A stretch of 64,000 nucleotides of DNA, from NCBI GenBank assembly GCA_014529385.2, contig CM043961.1, positions 12,276,478-12,340,477 on the forward strand. The letters run 5' to 3'. Within the stretch, counting starts at the first letter, position 1; each line of letters opens with the position of its first letter. The DNA is from Adiantum capillus-veneris (taxonomy: Eukaryota; Streptophyta; Polypodiopsida; Polypodiales; Pteridaceae). Under the pieces are notes generated by a model. It saw nothing but the letters and a program-made list of their open reading frames with translations. It was not told the DNA's origin and did not search any database. Made by a program: the position numbers and the translations under genes. Shown piece after piece: positions 35,919 to 47,783 of the stretch.

Positions 35919-36038
35919 ACTCATATCTTGCACCACATGGACGAAACATAAGAGGAACCACTACGCACAAGAGGAAACCACTACGCACTCATATCTTGCA
36001 CCACATGGACGAAACACAAGAGGAAACCACTACGCACA
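35919..36038 (+). repeat. 68-bp tandem duplication
   Basis: ACTCATATCTTGCACCACATG begins at 35919 and again at 35987, each followed by GACGAAACA, AAGAGGAA and CCACTACGCAC. It lies in an open frame (35765-36205) that continues into Pro/Gln/Thr-rich sequence. Confidence 0.85.
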
Positions 36039-36540
36039 TCAATCCCATCACCACCAAGCACACCACAATAAATTTGCAACAACCAAAAGCTCATGCTGAA
36101 TCCACCGCTTCAAATCCACAACCTCAACCACATGTGGATAACCCAACACCACAACCCGCTCCAGACGTCCCAACAGCCTCCCCAACCTTTGAATCTAGAG
36201 GATGAAACCACCATGCAATAGATTTTTGGTGATCTCCCACCATTAAATCATGCCATCCATACACCTTTATCAGATCCCCCCTCCAATCTCATCTTTATAG
36301 AGAGCAACAAAAGAAACAAGAACAAGTGAAGAAGAATACGGGGTCCGCTGCAAAATCAAGAGATGGTGCCTTTTGCCACAACACTTGGAGCTCAAGCAAC
36401 TGTCGCAACTACACCGCGGAGATTTGGCTAGCACTTCAGACAAAAGGTGACCAAGGTAATACTAGGTAATACCAAGGTAATACTAGCCAAAAAATTGAAG
36501 AGAAGAGAGGCAGAAGAAAGAGGAAGCTGAAGGAGAAGTG

Positions 36541-37172
36541 CAAATAAAGCAGGAGGAGGAGAGAAGACAAAGGGAGTAGGAGGAGTGGGAGAGAGTCAAG
36601 GCCCAAAGAGCCCACCTAGCTAATTTACAAGCACTAGCAGAGGTAGAGAAGAAGGCAACAGAGGACAGAGCTTGCGCCGCCCGACAAGCAAAAACGAGAA
36701 GCTCTAAGCCTTCGAAGATTCCTTAGAGAGAAAAACAATGTGAAAAGAAGAAGAAAAACAAGCTCACACTTGAAGAGAAACGGGCCCAAGAGGAGAGGAG
36801 GTCAAAGTAGAAAAATAACCCTCCTCAATGGGCTCGGTAGCTAGCTCCACCACCACCAACCACACAAAAGAGATGGAGATGGAGGCCAGGAACAATGGCT
36901 TTGCGGGAGATTCAAAAGTATCAGAAGAGCACAGAATCGATCATCTCCAAAGCAGCCTTCTCTCGGGTGGTGAGAGAGATAATGGATGAATATAACGATT
37001 CTATAACCCGGATACAATGTGTTGTTGTTTTGATGCTACCAAGGACTTTTTTCTGCAGCTCTTTCAGGATAGTGTTGCCTGAATGGTGCACGCAAAGCAC
37101 GTAACTTTAAAAAACATGGATTGAGCCTTTGCAATCAATTTGCAAAATGAAGGGTGCCTACATGCGAATTAG
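36541..37172 (+). pseudogene. Histone H3-like domain with charged N-terminal extension, copy 1
   Basis: One plus frame carries a Glu/Arg/Lys-rich, coiled-coil-like stretch (36541-36660), a tail with ARQAKTRSSKPSKIP, and [20 protein letters not shown] (36868-36927), unmistakably the start of the H3 histone fold. The alpha-1/alpha-2 part reads [16 protein letters not shown], closer to CENH3-type AAPFxRLVREI than to canonical KLPFQRLVREI. A 10-bp deletion near 37037 shifts frame; homology resumes QLFQDSVA, then [12 protein letters not shown]. Stops: TAGs at 36724, 36808 and 36838 or nearby, TGA at 37081 and TGA after NMD. Not functional as read; TAG at 37170-37172 ends the frame in both copies. 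Confidence 0.8.
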
Positions 37173-37327
37173 TTCATCTCATGTAACCTCGCTTTATGAG
37201 ATTTGTAATCTTTTTCATATAATATCAATAACTCGAATTTCTACCATTTACTTCCATTATAACACCGGTTATGTATATTATCTTCGTTTAGTATTTTTAT
37301 TTTCCCACTTGTTTAATTTAAACTCCC

Positions 37328-37496
37328 TCCATCGTTCAAGCACCCGAGGGCCAAGGAGACACCACTGGCCAAATTTTATCGAAATCGGGCAAATCAGGGA
37401 CCGTACGAGGTGGTGGGATACCCATGGCACATGACGGTGCTCGGTGCAAAAAAAAAAAACCCTATGTGCCATGGTGTGCAAGGGGCCATTTTGACC
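37328..37496 (+). repeat. ~170-bp module M, copy downstream of H3-like copy 1
   Basis: Starts CCATCGTTCAAGCACCCGAG and ends near GGGGCCATTTTGACC. Other copies: 53643-53811 (same orientation), 52758-52937 and 54114-54290 (inverted). Contains a short A-run. No coding potential. Confidence 0.85.
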
Positions 37497-37599
37497 AGGT
37501 ACTTGCCAATGCTTATGGTTAATGTTATGCTCATGGATCACGAGAAAAGAATTAAATACTTTCCACGTGAAAAACCATTGTCGTAGTGTATTTCATGTA

Positions 37600-39460
37600 G
37601 CCAAAAACACATGGGGTGCCTAGCTATGAGAGTGGGTAGAGATGGCGTAATCGGAGAATCTGGTAGCAAAGAGATAGTTATCACGCATGAAAAGGAGAGC
37701 GATGCACACATGGAGCCACCAAGACACCAAGAGACAAAAGGACAACATCACCTATATCCAAATCCTTTATAGATACCTGGATTTATGATCACCCTTGTAT
37801 ATGAATGAGAGCTATGGAGCTTAATGGAAATTGAGAGAGAGATTAATCAGATATGGATTAATAATGAACAAGCTAATGAGCCTTGGCTTAATGAGGGCAT
37901 GAGAGAGATGTATTGCATATGAGGAAGAGAGAGAAATTGCCACTATGGAGCTTGAAGAGAAGAGCCATTCCTGCTTCCCATTAGCAACCCCTCCTTTGAT
38001 CACCTCACTCGGTTTCACCCTTCTTTCGGTCGCCACGTCCAACCTCCTTTTTTTTTTGCTTTGAGGGGTGACCACCAATAGGGTACTACCCTCGATACAC
38101 TCTCATCCACTTCCTCCTTGGTGTAGGGTTTGCTAGCTCAACCTTCAGCTTTGCCTTATTGTCACCATCTATAAGCTCGATATTATTGATCAGAGCCTCA
38201 ATAGCAACTTGCCACCCTCTTGCTCAATCACTCGCATTTGATGCTTTGTCTATCTCTGTCGCTTGTCAACATCGATTTCCCTCGACACTCTTGCTCTGTC
38301 GAGCCTCCCTTTATTATTAGCTTTCTTCTTCTCTACAATGATGTCCTTCGCATACAATGGTCGGCCGTCTACATGCATCACCTCAATTCCCTCTACAGCT
38401 AGCGTCCATTTTCCCTACATACAACGCCTTGTTTTCCTTGCCCTGAAGCTCCCCTTTGATAGCGCTTCTTCTCTTATCTCACGCCAGCACAATAGCCAGT
38501 GGCTCCTCTCTTCAATGTTGTTCCCTTACTAACGACCCTATCTGCATAGCGGTCATCTCTCTCTTCAATTACTCAGTTGACCCCCCCATTCGGCATCATT
38601 GGATTCTGCTGGTCACTTTCCCTTCATCCTCCTCTCTTGAACTCACCCTTCAACTCACTTCTCCTCATGAATGCCAGCCCTGCAACGTACCCCCTCAGTT
38701 CGACCCTGCTCTGCTCTCTGCATGGCCCCTTCAGTGCCTTGCAACATAGCGTAGCTCTTGGATCTCTGCAAAGCCCCCAAACAATGCCCTCATTTGCTCG
38801 ACCTCTCTTCAATCTTGCTTTTAACCTTGCTCCACATGGCACTCTCCCTTCTCTACGTGCAAGCGGCCTCCCTTTTCTTCTGCTCTGTAGCCCTTTTAAG
38901 GTAGCACCCTTGGATTTCTTCTTAACAATGTTTGGCCTCAAAAACCCCCGCCACCCATGCGATGCTGCAGTAGCACCGTTTTTTCTCCACAAGCCCTTGC
39001 ATGCCAACCTCACAGATGGTGCTCTCTTTTATTCATGCCAACTGCCGCTCCTTTTTTTTGTGTGCCTTGGAGCCCACTCCCGTTGTGTATGCAGTCGACA
39101 TCTCTCAATAGTTGTAAGATATTTTGAGCCTCACTTTGAAAAAAAATTTCTTGCTTGGTCCCCTTTTCCACGCCACCAATTGACTCCAATTGCCGACCTT
39201 CTTTACCGTGCTCCCATCCAAAGTATTGCCAAGCACAACATATTCCTATGATAGCTCCGTCAAGCCGATAATATCCTCACTTGCCTATGCCATGTTGATC
39301 ATATATCACAATCAATGTACTGCAAACGACAACGCTTGAAAAGCTCCTCATGCATTTTTCTCTTTTTACTTCTCGACGTGCTAAACATATCTTGTAAATA
39401 GACTTGATCTGTATCCTTTGATCCTATTTCCCACAGTAGAATCGCAACGACATGACACCA
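37600..39460. other. No supported gene; long CT-rich chance frames
   Basis: An open frame of 224 codons (38577-39251, plus) is Pro/Leu/Ser-rich, has no domain, and overlaps a 129-codon minus frame over the same bases. This is typical of skewed composition, not a gene. Left of 39462 the sequence is the flank of the gypsy insertion. Confidence 0.5.
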
Positions 39461-39468
39461 TGCTGATT

Positions 39469-40004
39469 GTGCACATCTGTCGCACGTGTCAAAGCAAGGG
39501 ACTTGCCATACATTGTGTGCAAGCCACAAATGCTGCAAGCACACAGCCAGATTAATCTAACAAGTTCAAGAGAGCAAGGGTGTGTCACTCATCGCCCTGC
39601 GCTCGTCTTCGTGGAAGACTCCTCGTCGCAAAGAAGAGGGAGCTACCATCGTGCCGCACTCAACTGCCTCCTCGCTGCCGTGCCATCGCAATGCTCGATC
39701 ACACACACACACACACACACTCTCTCTCTCTCATGCATACAGACACACATAAGGAGATGAAGAAGAAGATGGAAATGGAGCAAGAGCACTCTTCAATTGT
39801 ACAAATGAGAGAATGAGTGATTTTTAGGTTTAGGTGACTTTTATATGAGCTCGCCCATTCACACTTGGGGGCCCATGCTTAGCCAACTAACCCTTGAATG
39901 TTCCAGTTAGAGTGCACCTCTCATCGGTGATCACTCTTATCCTTTTCCTATTGGACCGACAAGCCCGACCCATGACTACCAGAAGTGGACGCCGGTGGTT
40001 AACA
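39469..40004 (-). repeat. Gypsy 3' LTR
   Basis: 536 bp, ending on the plus strand in GGTGGTTAACA next to the polypurine tract. Includes a CA/CT tract at 39700-39730. Confidence 0.92.
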
Positions 40005-40989
40005 TGCCCCCCTTCCGGATGTAGATTCCACCCTCAAAATATAACAGTGCAACATCGGGATCCACGATAGGAGTTCGTGTGGTGGCAGAAGAAAAACAAC
40101 ATTATGAAAACTTAAAGGCAGCATGTGCAGGCGTGCAATAAGTGAGATGCATACATGATATTCTAGGAAATGCAAAAAAAAAACATGAATTGTAACATTG
40201 CCAACTAGAACAAGCGTAGTACCTGAATAAAATGTAATTGAGTCAAGGTCTATTAGGTTGACTCTAAGAGAAGTACACAAGAGCTAGGGCTAAAGTAAGT
40301 ACTAGATTGACCAACATTAATTGAAAAATGTCGATTAAAGAGTAGTTAACCCTAGGAATGCTCGTCGAGATCTAAAGACTAGTGATCTTGTCACTTATAC
40401 CACTTAGGTGTGATCAACATAAAATACAAGGCAGTTGTGCTATTTGCTTTCTGTTTTTTTTGTTGTCATAGTTGCTACAAGTAGCTGGGGACTCGAGGTC
40501 TCAAATACCAGCTTGTGCATAAACTAGCCGTGCGACTCGAGGTCTCAAATACCAACTTAAAACATGGACTTCCACAACACAAGTCACACTTATGTGGAAT
40601 AAGCTAGAGAGGACTATATCCTCATAGCCTAAAACATTACTAAAGTTACTACAATTAATAGACATTTATGAATTAAAGTCAACAAATTTTATGCATTGTT
40701 AGAAACTCAAAGACAAGATGCAAATATGTAACTGGGGAAAGCATAGATAAAAGGAAGTAGTACACATGATATAATGGAGAACATCCGTTGTAACATGTAA
40801 ACATCCATTATCGTTGTCCTTTGAAGGCATTCTTATGTAGTCACAAACTGCACAATAGTCACCACCAAATATCCACCTTCCAGAGGCACATTAGTGGAAA
40901 AAAAGAACTTTGCTAATCACTAAACTCTAAAACAGAAACACTCCTATCGTACTAATCCTACCTACCCTCCATCACTTGAGTGATGAGGA
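40005..40989 (-). other. Gypsy 3' untranslated region
   Basis: Noncoding sequence between the extra frame and the 3' LTR. It contains two copies of GACTCGAGGTCTCAAATACCA near 40487 and 40534. Confidence 0.6.
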
Positions 40990-41397
40990 TCAAAGTAAGT
41001 GGAGGTTGGAGAGCTCGATCGGTAGCTCTAAGGCTAGACCGACATCCTCATCATCAAGGTAGGTGTAATCCTCTTCGATAAGGCCGCATGTCTCGTCTGT
41101 CCAATCACGATTATCGTCCTTGTTCTCTTCCGTGTAGAATAGTATTAGGAATATCACGAGGTGTGCATACTCAGCCTGGGCAAAAGGGTAAACGTGGGCA
41201 ATTGGGAAAACTTCTTGGATAGAAAAGGGATTTGTCGTAGTCAAGATGCGGACTAGCCACTCTAACTCCTCAACATTTCTCTCACAAGCGAGTGTTTCAA
41301 CCAAATTCCATTCAGAGGAAATATGAGGATTACATAAATGCATTACTTGGGATAGGTAAAAAGAATAATCATAAGAATTAGCCATATCTATGAACAC
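40990..41397 (-). CDS. Uncharacterised 135-residue open frame in the gypsy 3' region
   Basis: Uninterrupted minus-strand frame, sense to the gypsy element, between the integrase side and the polypurine tract. The protein begins MFIDMANSYDYSFYLSQ, is acidic, has a short hydrophobic run (HLVIFLILFY, about residue 80) and an Asp/Glu-rich C part (IEEDYTYLDDEDVG). No known domain. Some plant gypsy lineages (TAT/Ogre, Athila) carry extra frames in this place; whether this is one cannot be told. It stays open although pol is deleted, which is suggestive but could be chance. Confidence 0.35.
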   Translation of the reverse strand: MFIDMANSYDYSFYLSQVMHLCNPHISSEWNLVETLACERNVEELEWLVRILTTTNPFSIQEVFPIAHVYPFAQAEYAHLVIFLILFYTEENKDDNRDWTDETCGLIEEDYTYLDDEDVGLALELPIELSNLHLL

Positions 41398-41639
41398 AAA
41401 TAGAGGATGGTTAGGTGTTTGATGACATAGGTTTTTGTTTCAATGTACCTAATGTTACATGTGTAGGTCTGCGTCAATGATTTTGACTAGTATTGTGCAC
41501 ACTCGTTTGCTAATTGCTCTTGCTTTTTACTTTTTAAATTTTTTTTTTAAAACTAGGGTGGCTAGTTACTATATATCTATATATATACAATCCCTAAAAT
41601 CGGAAAGCTCAAGGGTCAAGGAAAGAAGGGTAAGAGGGA

Positions 41640-42119
41640 AATAATTGAATAGGCTGACGTGAATGAAGACTCCCCCCTTCCTTGGGTAGATCATACTTTA
41701 AAAGGATGGCATCATCTTTTGGAACCAGTTGTTCCAAGTTGTTATGGGTGAAGGCTTTAACCAATAGTTTTTGACCGCCCTATGTGTTTCATCTAGTTGC
41801 AAGGGTGGTAAGGTACTCTCCCATGATTTTATTTGCAACGTTGTTGTAGGTGGTGAAATTACAACGGGAGGTGCAAACTCTTCCTTGTTTGTATGGATAT
41901 GTACAATGGTAGGTGGAGGTTGTGTTGAAGCTTCTATTTCCGTATAGGAACTACATGAAGAGCAAGAAGCTTCATTTGACTTCCCTGTTCCTAAGCTAGG
42001 TGGAGCAAATCATTCTTTCTTCGGTACCCAAACTAGCTCTGGAGCAGTTTGTAGCATTTTGTGATTTTTTTCTTTCCACCATCATCAATTCATTTTGGAG
42101 CTATAGGATTGGGCTCACA
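41640..42119 (-). pseudogene. Post-integrase coding remnant of gypsy, left of copia
   Basis: Minus-strand protein-like pieces with stops (for example Thr/Pro-rich text followed by NYWLKPSPIT). They lie just past the copia insertion and may continue the frame at 47784-48276. Function unknown. Confidence 0.35.
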
Positions 42120-42326
42120 TGTTGGGATTCAGGCCAACTGGCCGGACATCCCACTTACTATAACCCATCTACTAACTTAACCATTATATACTTATTCTTT
42201 AATACAACAGAATAAGGAGCTGCAACCGGGATAACGTTGCTGTGCACTCCACCCAAAGCAAGTCTCTCTCTCTCTCTCTCTCCTCTCTTGCACTTGCACT
42301 CGCACATGCTTCTTGCGGCACCTTCA
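42120..42326 (+). repeat. Copia 5' LTR
   Basis: 207 bp, TG...CA. Includes a CT run at about 42265-42283. Confidence 0.93.
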
Positions 42327-43458
42327 ACTGGTATCAAAGCAGGGTTTGTGCTTGCCGTTTTTGCGTCCGTACGCGCGCACACTTCCAAAAGTGCAAACAG
42401 GTTTTTGATTTCGGCATTGACAAATTCAGCGTTCCGAGAGCGTTTCCATTAGGTGTCGTGTTGTTTTACCCCCCTTTCGAAGCTGTTCGTGCAGTCGAAA
42501 GCTTCATCCGAGCTACGCTTTAGGAGTTGTATTTTTCAATTGCACTTTTGCTACAGATACAGATACAGGTACAGGACACATGTGCAAGTTGTTCAGAGAC
42601 TATTTTGGGATTGTATATAGCCATTTTATGGCTATTATGTGCTATTGAGATGGTGTTTATGGGTTGAGTAGGAGCACTTTTGGCATCGACATTGTCTCGG
42701 GTTTTTCAGACATCCATCTCCTCACAGGTTCTTGCATACATACAGGACATCGAGTTTTCTTACAGGTTGCAGTGTTTTGCATCAGCACAGATTTCAGTGG
42801 ACTACTTGATGCACATATGCATTGTTTTGGCACTTTTGATAATGCTTGAGCTCTTTTGAGAGCTGTTTTACTCCCCGCAGGGATTTGTGTACTACTTGCA
42901 CATTTTGTTTGGTGCCTGTTTGAGCGCGTATACTACACCTTGCAGTATTGTTGACATTGGATGTATGTTGAGTTGCGAAAACTGCCATATGTACCTTTTG
43001 TGGAGCCGATTTGGCTTGTTTCTGGCAGTCCCGATCGTTTCTGAGACTCGGTTCGGAGGTTCTTTCTAAGACTGGGCTGGTTTCTTGTCTGCATAACCTT
43101 TTGTGAGGGTCGATATCGTGAGGTTTTCTTGAGATGGGGGATTCTTGAATGTTGAATCCTTTCGGTGATACAGGTTGCTGGAGTACCCCTTTTTCGTGGC
43201 CTCGCCATAGGACATGTATAGAGAGGGCTAGGTGCATTTGACGTCGTGTTGGCAGTCTTGGGTAAATTTTTTGACTTTTTATGCACAGTTAGTGGTTGAT
43301 GTGCATGTCTTATGCTTTGAGAGCATTACTTTTGATGAGTGATTGATCTCTTGTGACAGTTTTGGATTGAGATTTTGTCAGTTTTTTTTTGGGAAACTCT
43401 GCCGGATTTTTTTGAGAATTACCAGTGTTTATTGCCATATTATCTTTAGTTTGCAACC

Positions 43459-46400
43459 ATGTCATCTAGTGGTGAAAAGATATTGACAATATCCAGAAAT
43501 TTGATGGGACGAATTTTGATATCTGGAAAGAGCAGATTCAAGATGTTCTTATACAGAAAGGCCAGCTGTATCCTATCATGGAGCACCCAAAGGGCGAGTA
43601 TACAGATGTTGAGTGGGAGAAACTTGATGCTAAGGCCAAATCTACCCTCCGTTTGAATTTGGCCGAATCTGTGTACTTTACTATAGTTGGAGAAAGGACT
43701 ACTAGAGATGTATGGGATAAGTTGTGTTCCAGTTATGAGAACAAAAGTGCCACTAATAAGGTTTTCTTGATGAAGAAGCTATTTGACCTTTGTATGAAGG
43801 AAGAGGGCACTATTTCTACTCACATGAATGAGTTCAATATCATTTTCACTCAGTTGATCACCTAGGGTTTGGTCTTCGATGAGGAAATCAAATGTATCTT
43901 CTTGCTATGCAGTTTATCCTCATCTTGGGATCCGTTCTATATTGCGATTAGCAACTCAGTACCTGGTACAGGTCTACTGTACAATGATGTCCTTCGGAGT
44001 CTGTTTACCGAGGAGATTTGCAAAAAATCTCTCGAAGGCAAGAAGGATGGTGATGCGTATGTTTCTAGTGATAGACAGAGGGGTCGCACTCAAAGTTGTG
44101 CCAAAAGCAAGGAACGTGGGGGCTCACGCAGTAAGTCTCAGAGTTCTATGCGTAATGTCGAGTGCTATCACTGCCATATAAGGGGCATGTGAAGAAGGAT
44201 TATAGGAAATGGTAGCAAAGCAAGAAGGATAAACAATCCAATGAAACTTCTAAGTCTGATGATTCAAACAAGGGCAAAGAAAAGTTAGAGGAGATCAATG
44301 TGCTAGAGTCTTCAAATGCTCCTATTGTAGAGACTCTTCCAGTGGTTGTTATGCCACTTACCTCTGATGTATTGGTCTTCACAACAAATCTACCTGTCAA
44401 GGCTCTTGTTATAGAAGATGCGCAGTATGCACAGAATTGCATAGTAGATTCTGGTGCAAGTTTCCATGTGACACCACATAGAGAGTGGTTCTCTACTTAT
44501 TCTCACTCTTGTGGCAAAGTGAGACTTGGTGATGCTTATGAACTAGACATTTAGGGTGTCGAAAATATCAAATTGCATCTAAGGAATGGCACGCACTTTA
44601 ATTTATGTAATGTCAGACATGTGTCCAAGTTGACTAAAAGCTTGATTTTTGTTGGTTAGCTTGATGATTTGGGCTACAACACCACATTTGGTAATGGTTC
44701 GTGGATAGTACGCAAAGTTAATCTTGTTGTACTCAGAGGTCAGAAGCATGGTACCTTGTATTCCATGCATGTGTCAGGTGTTGGTCATGATTACATATCT
44801 ATAGGCGAGCTGCTGTCTACTAAGTTGTGGCATTGCCGGCTAGGTCATATTAGCTAAAAAGAAATGAGAACTCTGACTCGTTTTCTACTTACCTATCTTA
44901 TCTTATGTTGACTTTCCTCTTTGTGAGCACTGTATCTATGGAAAACAGACTAGGTCCGTGCACTTACCATTGGGTCAAAAGCGAGCTGAACCTCTAGATT
45001 TAGTACATAGTGATGTTTGTGGTCCTATGTCAACCAAATCTCTAGGGGGGGCAGCTATTTTGTGACATTCATAGATGAATCTACTCGAAGGTGTGGGCAT
45101 ATCGTTTGAAACATAAGGATCAAGTTCTTCCTGTGTTCCAAGTTTTTTTGGCACTCGTTGAGAATCAGTCTGGCAAGAAACTCAAGAGATTGCGGATTGA
45201 CAACGGTGGAGAGTATGTCTCCAAGGAGTTTGAAAATTTCTGTGCTAAAAGGGGGATTAAAAGGCAGTTTATTACACCATACTACCAGCTCAGAATGGAG
45301 TTGCTGAGCACATGAATCGTACAATTTAGGAAAGAGTCACAACCATGCTTTCTAGGGCAAATCTCACACAAGCTTTTGGGCAGAAGCCGTCTTGACCGTA
45401 GTGCACATTATAAATCGTTTGCCTAGTACGCCATTGAATTATAAGATTCCAGAAGAGTTATGGTCTAAACGTAAGCCCCACTATGACCATCTACGTGTTT
45501 TTGGTTGTGAAGCTTATGCTCCATGCCTAAACAACTTCGACAGAAGTTAGATCCAAAGTCACACAAATGTATTTTCATTGGATATGGTGCAGATGGAGAG
45601 ATGGGATATTGTCTCTCGCACCCGAAATCTCGTTGAGTCATTTGTAGTTCAGATTTGATCTTCAATGATTCAAAGATGCATAAACAACCCATCAAGGAAA
45701 TAGAGGTTCGAAGAGTCACTTTTGAGGATGTTGCCTTAGAGACAGTGAAATCAACTCAGCGGGATAGTGATGTACCTTTCACTAGCAATGCTCCAGAGGG
45801 AGCGGATAGCAATGGTCAAGGAGTGAGACGGTCTACTAGAGTCTCTCGTCCACCTGCGCGTTTTGAGCCAGGTGTTGATTACATTATGTTGACCGATTGC
45901 GGTGAGACAAGCTGCTACCAAGAAGCCATGATGACGGATGATGTGGTGAAGTGGGAACATGCTATGGAATCTGAGTATAACTCAATTCTAGCTAATGACA
46001 CTTGGGACTTGGTAGAACTACTAAATGATGTGAAAGCTTTACCTTACAAATGGGTTTACAAGAAGAAATTTATCTCAGGTGATCCAAATCCAAAGTACAA
46101 GGCCAGACTTGTAGCCAAAGGGTTCAAACAACAAAAGGGAGTCGATTTTGATGAAATCTTCTCACCTGTGGTCAAGATGACAATGCTTAGAACCTACTTG
46201 GTCTTGTAGCGATTGAGTACATGGAACTTGTCCAAATGGATGTGAAGACAAAATTTCTTCAGGGGGATCTCGATGAGGATGTTTACATGCAGCAGCCTGA
46301 AGGGTTTGTTCTGGAGAATGCATCTCGTGAGGAGCTAGTATGTAAGCTCAAAAAGGCAATTTATGGCTTAAAGTAGGGTTCAAGACAGTGGTATCATAAA

Positions 46401-47459
46401 TCTGATGCATGTATGAGGTCTCAAGGATATAAAAGGAGCAAAGAGGATCACTGCTTGTACACAAGAAAGCTAGATGATGGCTCGATGATCATTCTAGTTT
46501 TGTATATTGATGACATGCTTATAGCTGGGAAATCCATTGCAGAAATTGCTAATTTGAAGAAAACACTTAGCAATAATTTTGCAATGAAAGATTTGGGGGA
46601 TGCTACACACTTTCTTGGCATGTGAACCAAAAGAGATCGTAAACGTCGTATTCTTGAGTTATCTCAGGAAACATACATTGAGAAAGTTTTGCAGCGTTTC
46701 AATATGCAGGGGGGGAAAGCATTGAGTACCCCAATGCAGGCATTCTTGAAACTCAGCAAGGAAGATGCACCCAAATCTGATGCTGAGCGAGTTGAAATGG
46801 CTAAGGTACCATATTCATTGGCAGTGGGTAGTCTCATGTATGCTATGGTGGCCACAAGACCAGACAATGCTTTTGCGGTGGGAGTGGTGAGCCGATATAT
46901 GGCAAATCCTTATAGCAAGCATTGGGAAGCAGTGAAGCACATTCTTAGGTACCTCAAAGGTATGGTTGGTAGGTGTATACGCTTCAGGAACAGTGATGCA
47001 TCCATCATGGGTTATGCGGTTGCAAACTATGTGGGTTGTGTCGACAATAGGAGATCGACATCTGGCTATGTCTTCATATTGGCTGGAGCAGTAGTATCTT
47101 GGAGGTCATGTCTTCAAGATTGTACGTTGTCTTCCACTACGGAATCAGAGTGCATTGCATTGTCAAATGCAAGTAAAGAGGCTGTATGGTTATCTCGCTT
47201 AGTCAAAAATCTTGGCATTGATGAGACTCCAGTGATATATTGTGATAGTCAAAGTGCTCTTGCATTGGCAAGGAATCCCGTGTTTCACTCCAAATCGAAA
47301 CACATTGAAGTTAGGTATTATCTCGTGAGAGATTTCTTGGCCAAAAAGTTCATTGATTTGGTCAAGGTACACACATACGACAACCCAGTAGATGCTTTGG
47401 CAAAAGGCTTAGCTTTGGAGAAGTTTACACATTGCAGTGAGTTGATGGGTATAGGTTGA
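43459..47459 (+). pseudogene. Copia gag-pol polyprotein, broken
   Basis: Gag starts at ATG 43459 and soon frameshifts; NFDIWKEQIQ-type gag sequence, then a UBN2-like part (43578-43865), TAG, and a further piece to 44192 with a truncated zinc knuckle (CYHCHIRGM). Protease: DSGASFHVTP near 44450. GAG-pre-integrase: LWHCRLGHIS (44826-44855). Integrase: DESTR and DNGGEYVSKEF. RT: KARLVAKGFKQQKGVDFDE and the catalytic YIDDML (46504-46522). RNase H: DSQSALALARNP and KHIEVRYY (47240-47330). At least eight stops or frameshifts, so it is inactive. The C-terminal RT/RNase H piece (46689-47459) is still open for 256 codons. Confidence 0.92.
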
Positions 47460-47528
47460 AGCCACTAGATTGCTTCACGGTTGTACATACCAGGTCACTT
47501 GGGCTGCGTTGGCCTTTAAGTGGGAGTT

Positions 47529-47668
47529 TGTTGGGATTCAGGTCAACTGGTCGGACATCCCACTTACTACTAACTCATCTACTAACTTAACCTTATATAC
47601 TTATTCTTTAATACAAAAGAATAAGGAGCTGCAACCGAGATAACGTTGTTGTGCACTCCACCCAACGT

Positions 47669-47742
<74 letters not shown>

Positions 47743-47783
47743 TCTTGCACTTGCACTCACACACGCTTCTCGTGGCACCTTCA
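47529..47783 (+). repeat. Copia 3' LTR with (CT)n
   Basis: 255 bp; a CT run at 47672-47740 accounts for most of its extra length over the left LTR. Confidence 0.93.

Larger units (their letters stand above)
42120..47783 (+). mobile_element. Ty1/copia LTR retrotransposon
   Basis: LTRs 42120-42326 and 47529-47783 both start TGTTGGGATTCAGG and end ACCTTCA. They differ partly by growth of a CT tract in the right copy. A tRNA-iMet-type primer site (TGGTATCAAAGC, 42329-42340) follows the left LTR; a purine-rich AAGTGGGAGTT precedes the right one. Gag, protease, integrase, RT and RNase H occur in copia order on the plus strand, but frames are broken. No 5-bp target duplication is seen (TCACA left, TGGTC right). 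Confidence 0.95.

Noticed and set aside
38577-39251. 224-codon plus-strand open frame
   Set aside because: Pro/Leu/Ser-rich, no domain, overlaps a 129-codon opposite frame; best explained by CT-rich composition.
42794-43286. 147- and 117-codon minus frames in the copia leader
   Set aside because: Antisense to the copia leader, overlapping each other, without any domain.
47608-47783. Arg/Glu repeat C-terminus of a 222-codon minus frame
   Set aside because: This part reads the CT tract of the copia LTR; only 47784-48276 belongs to the gypsy.
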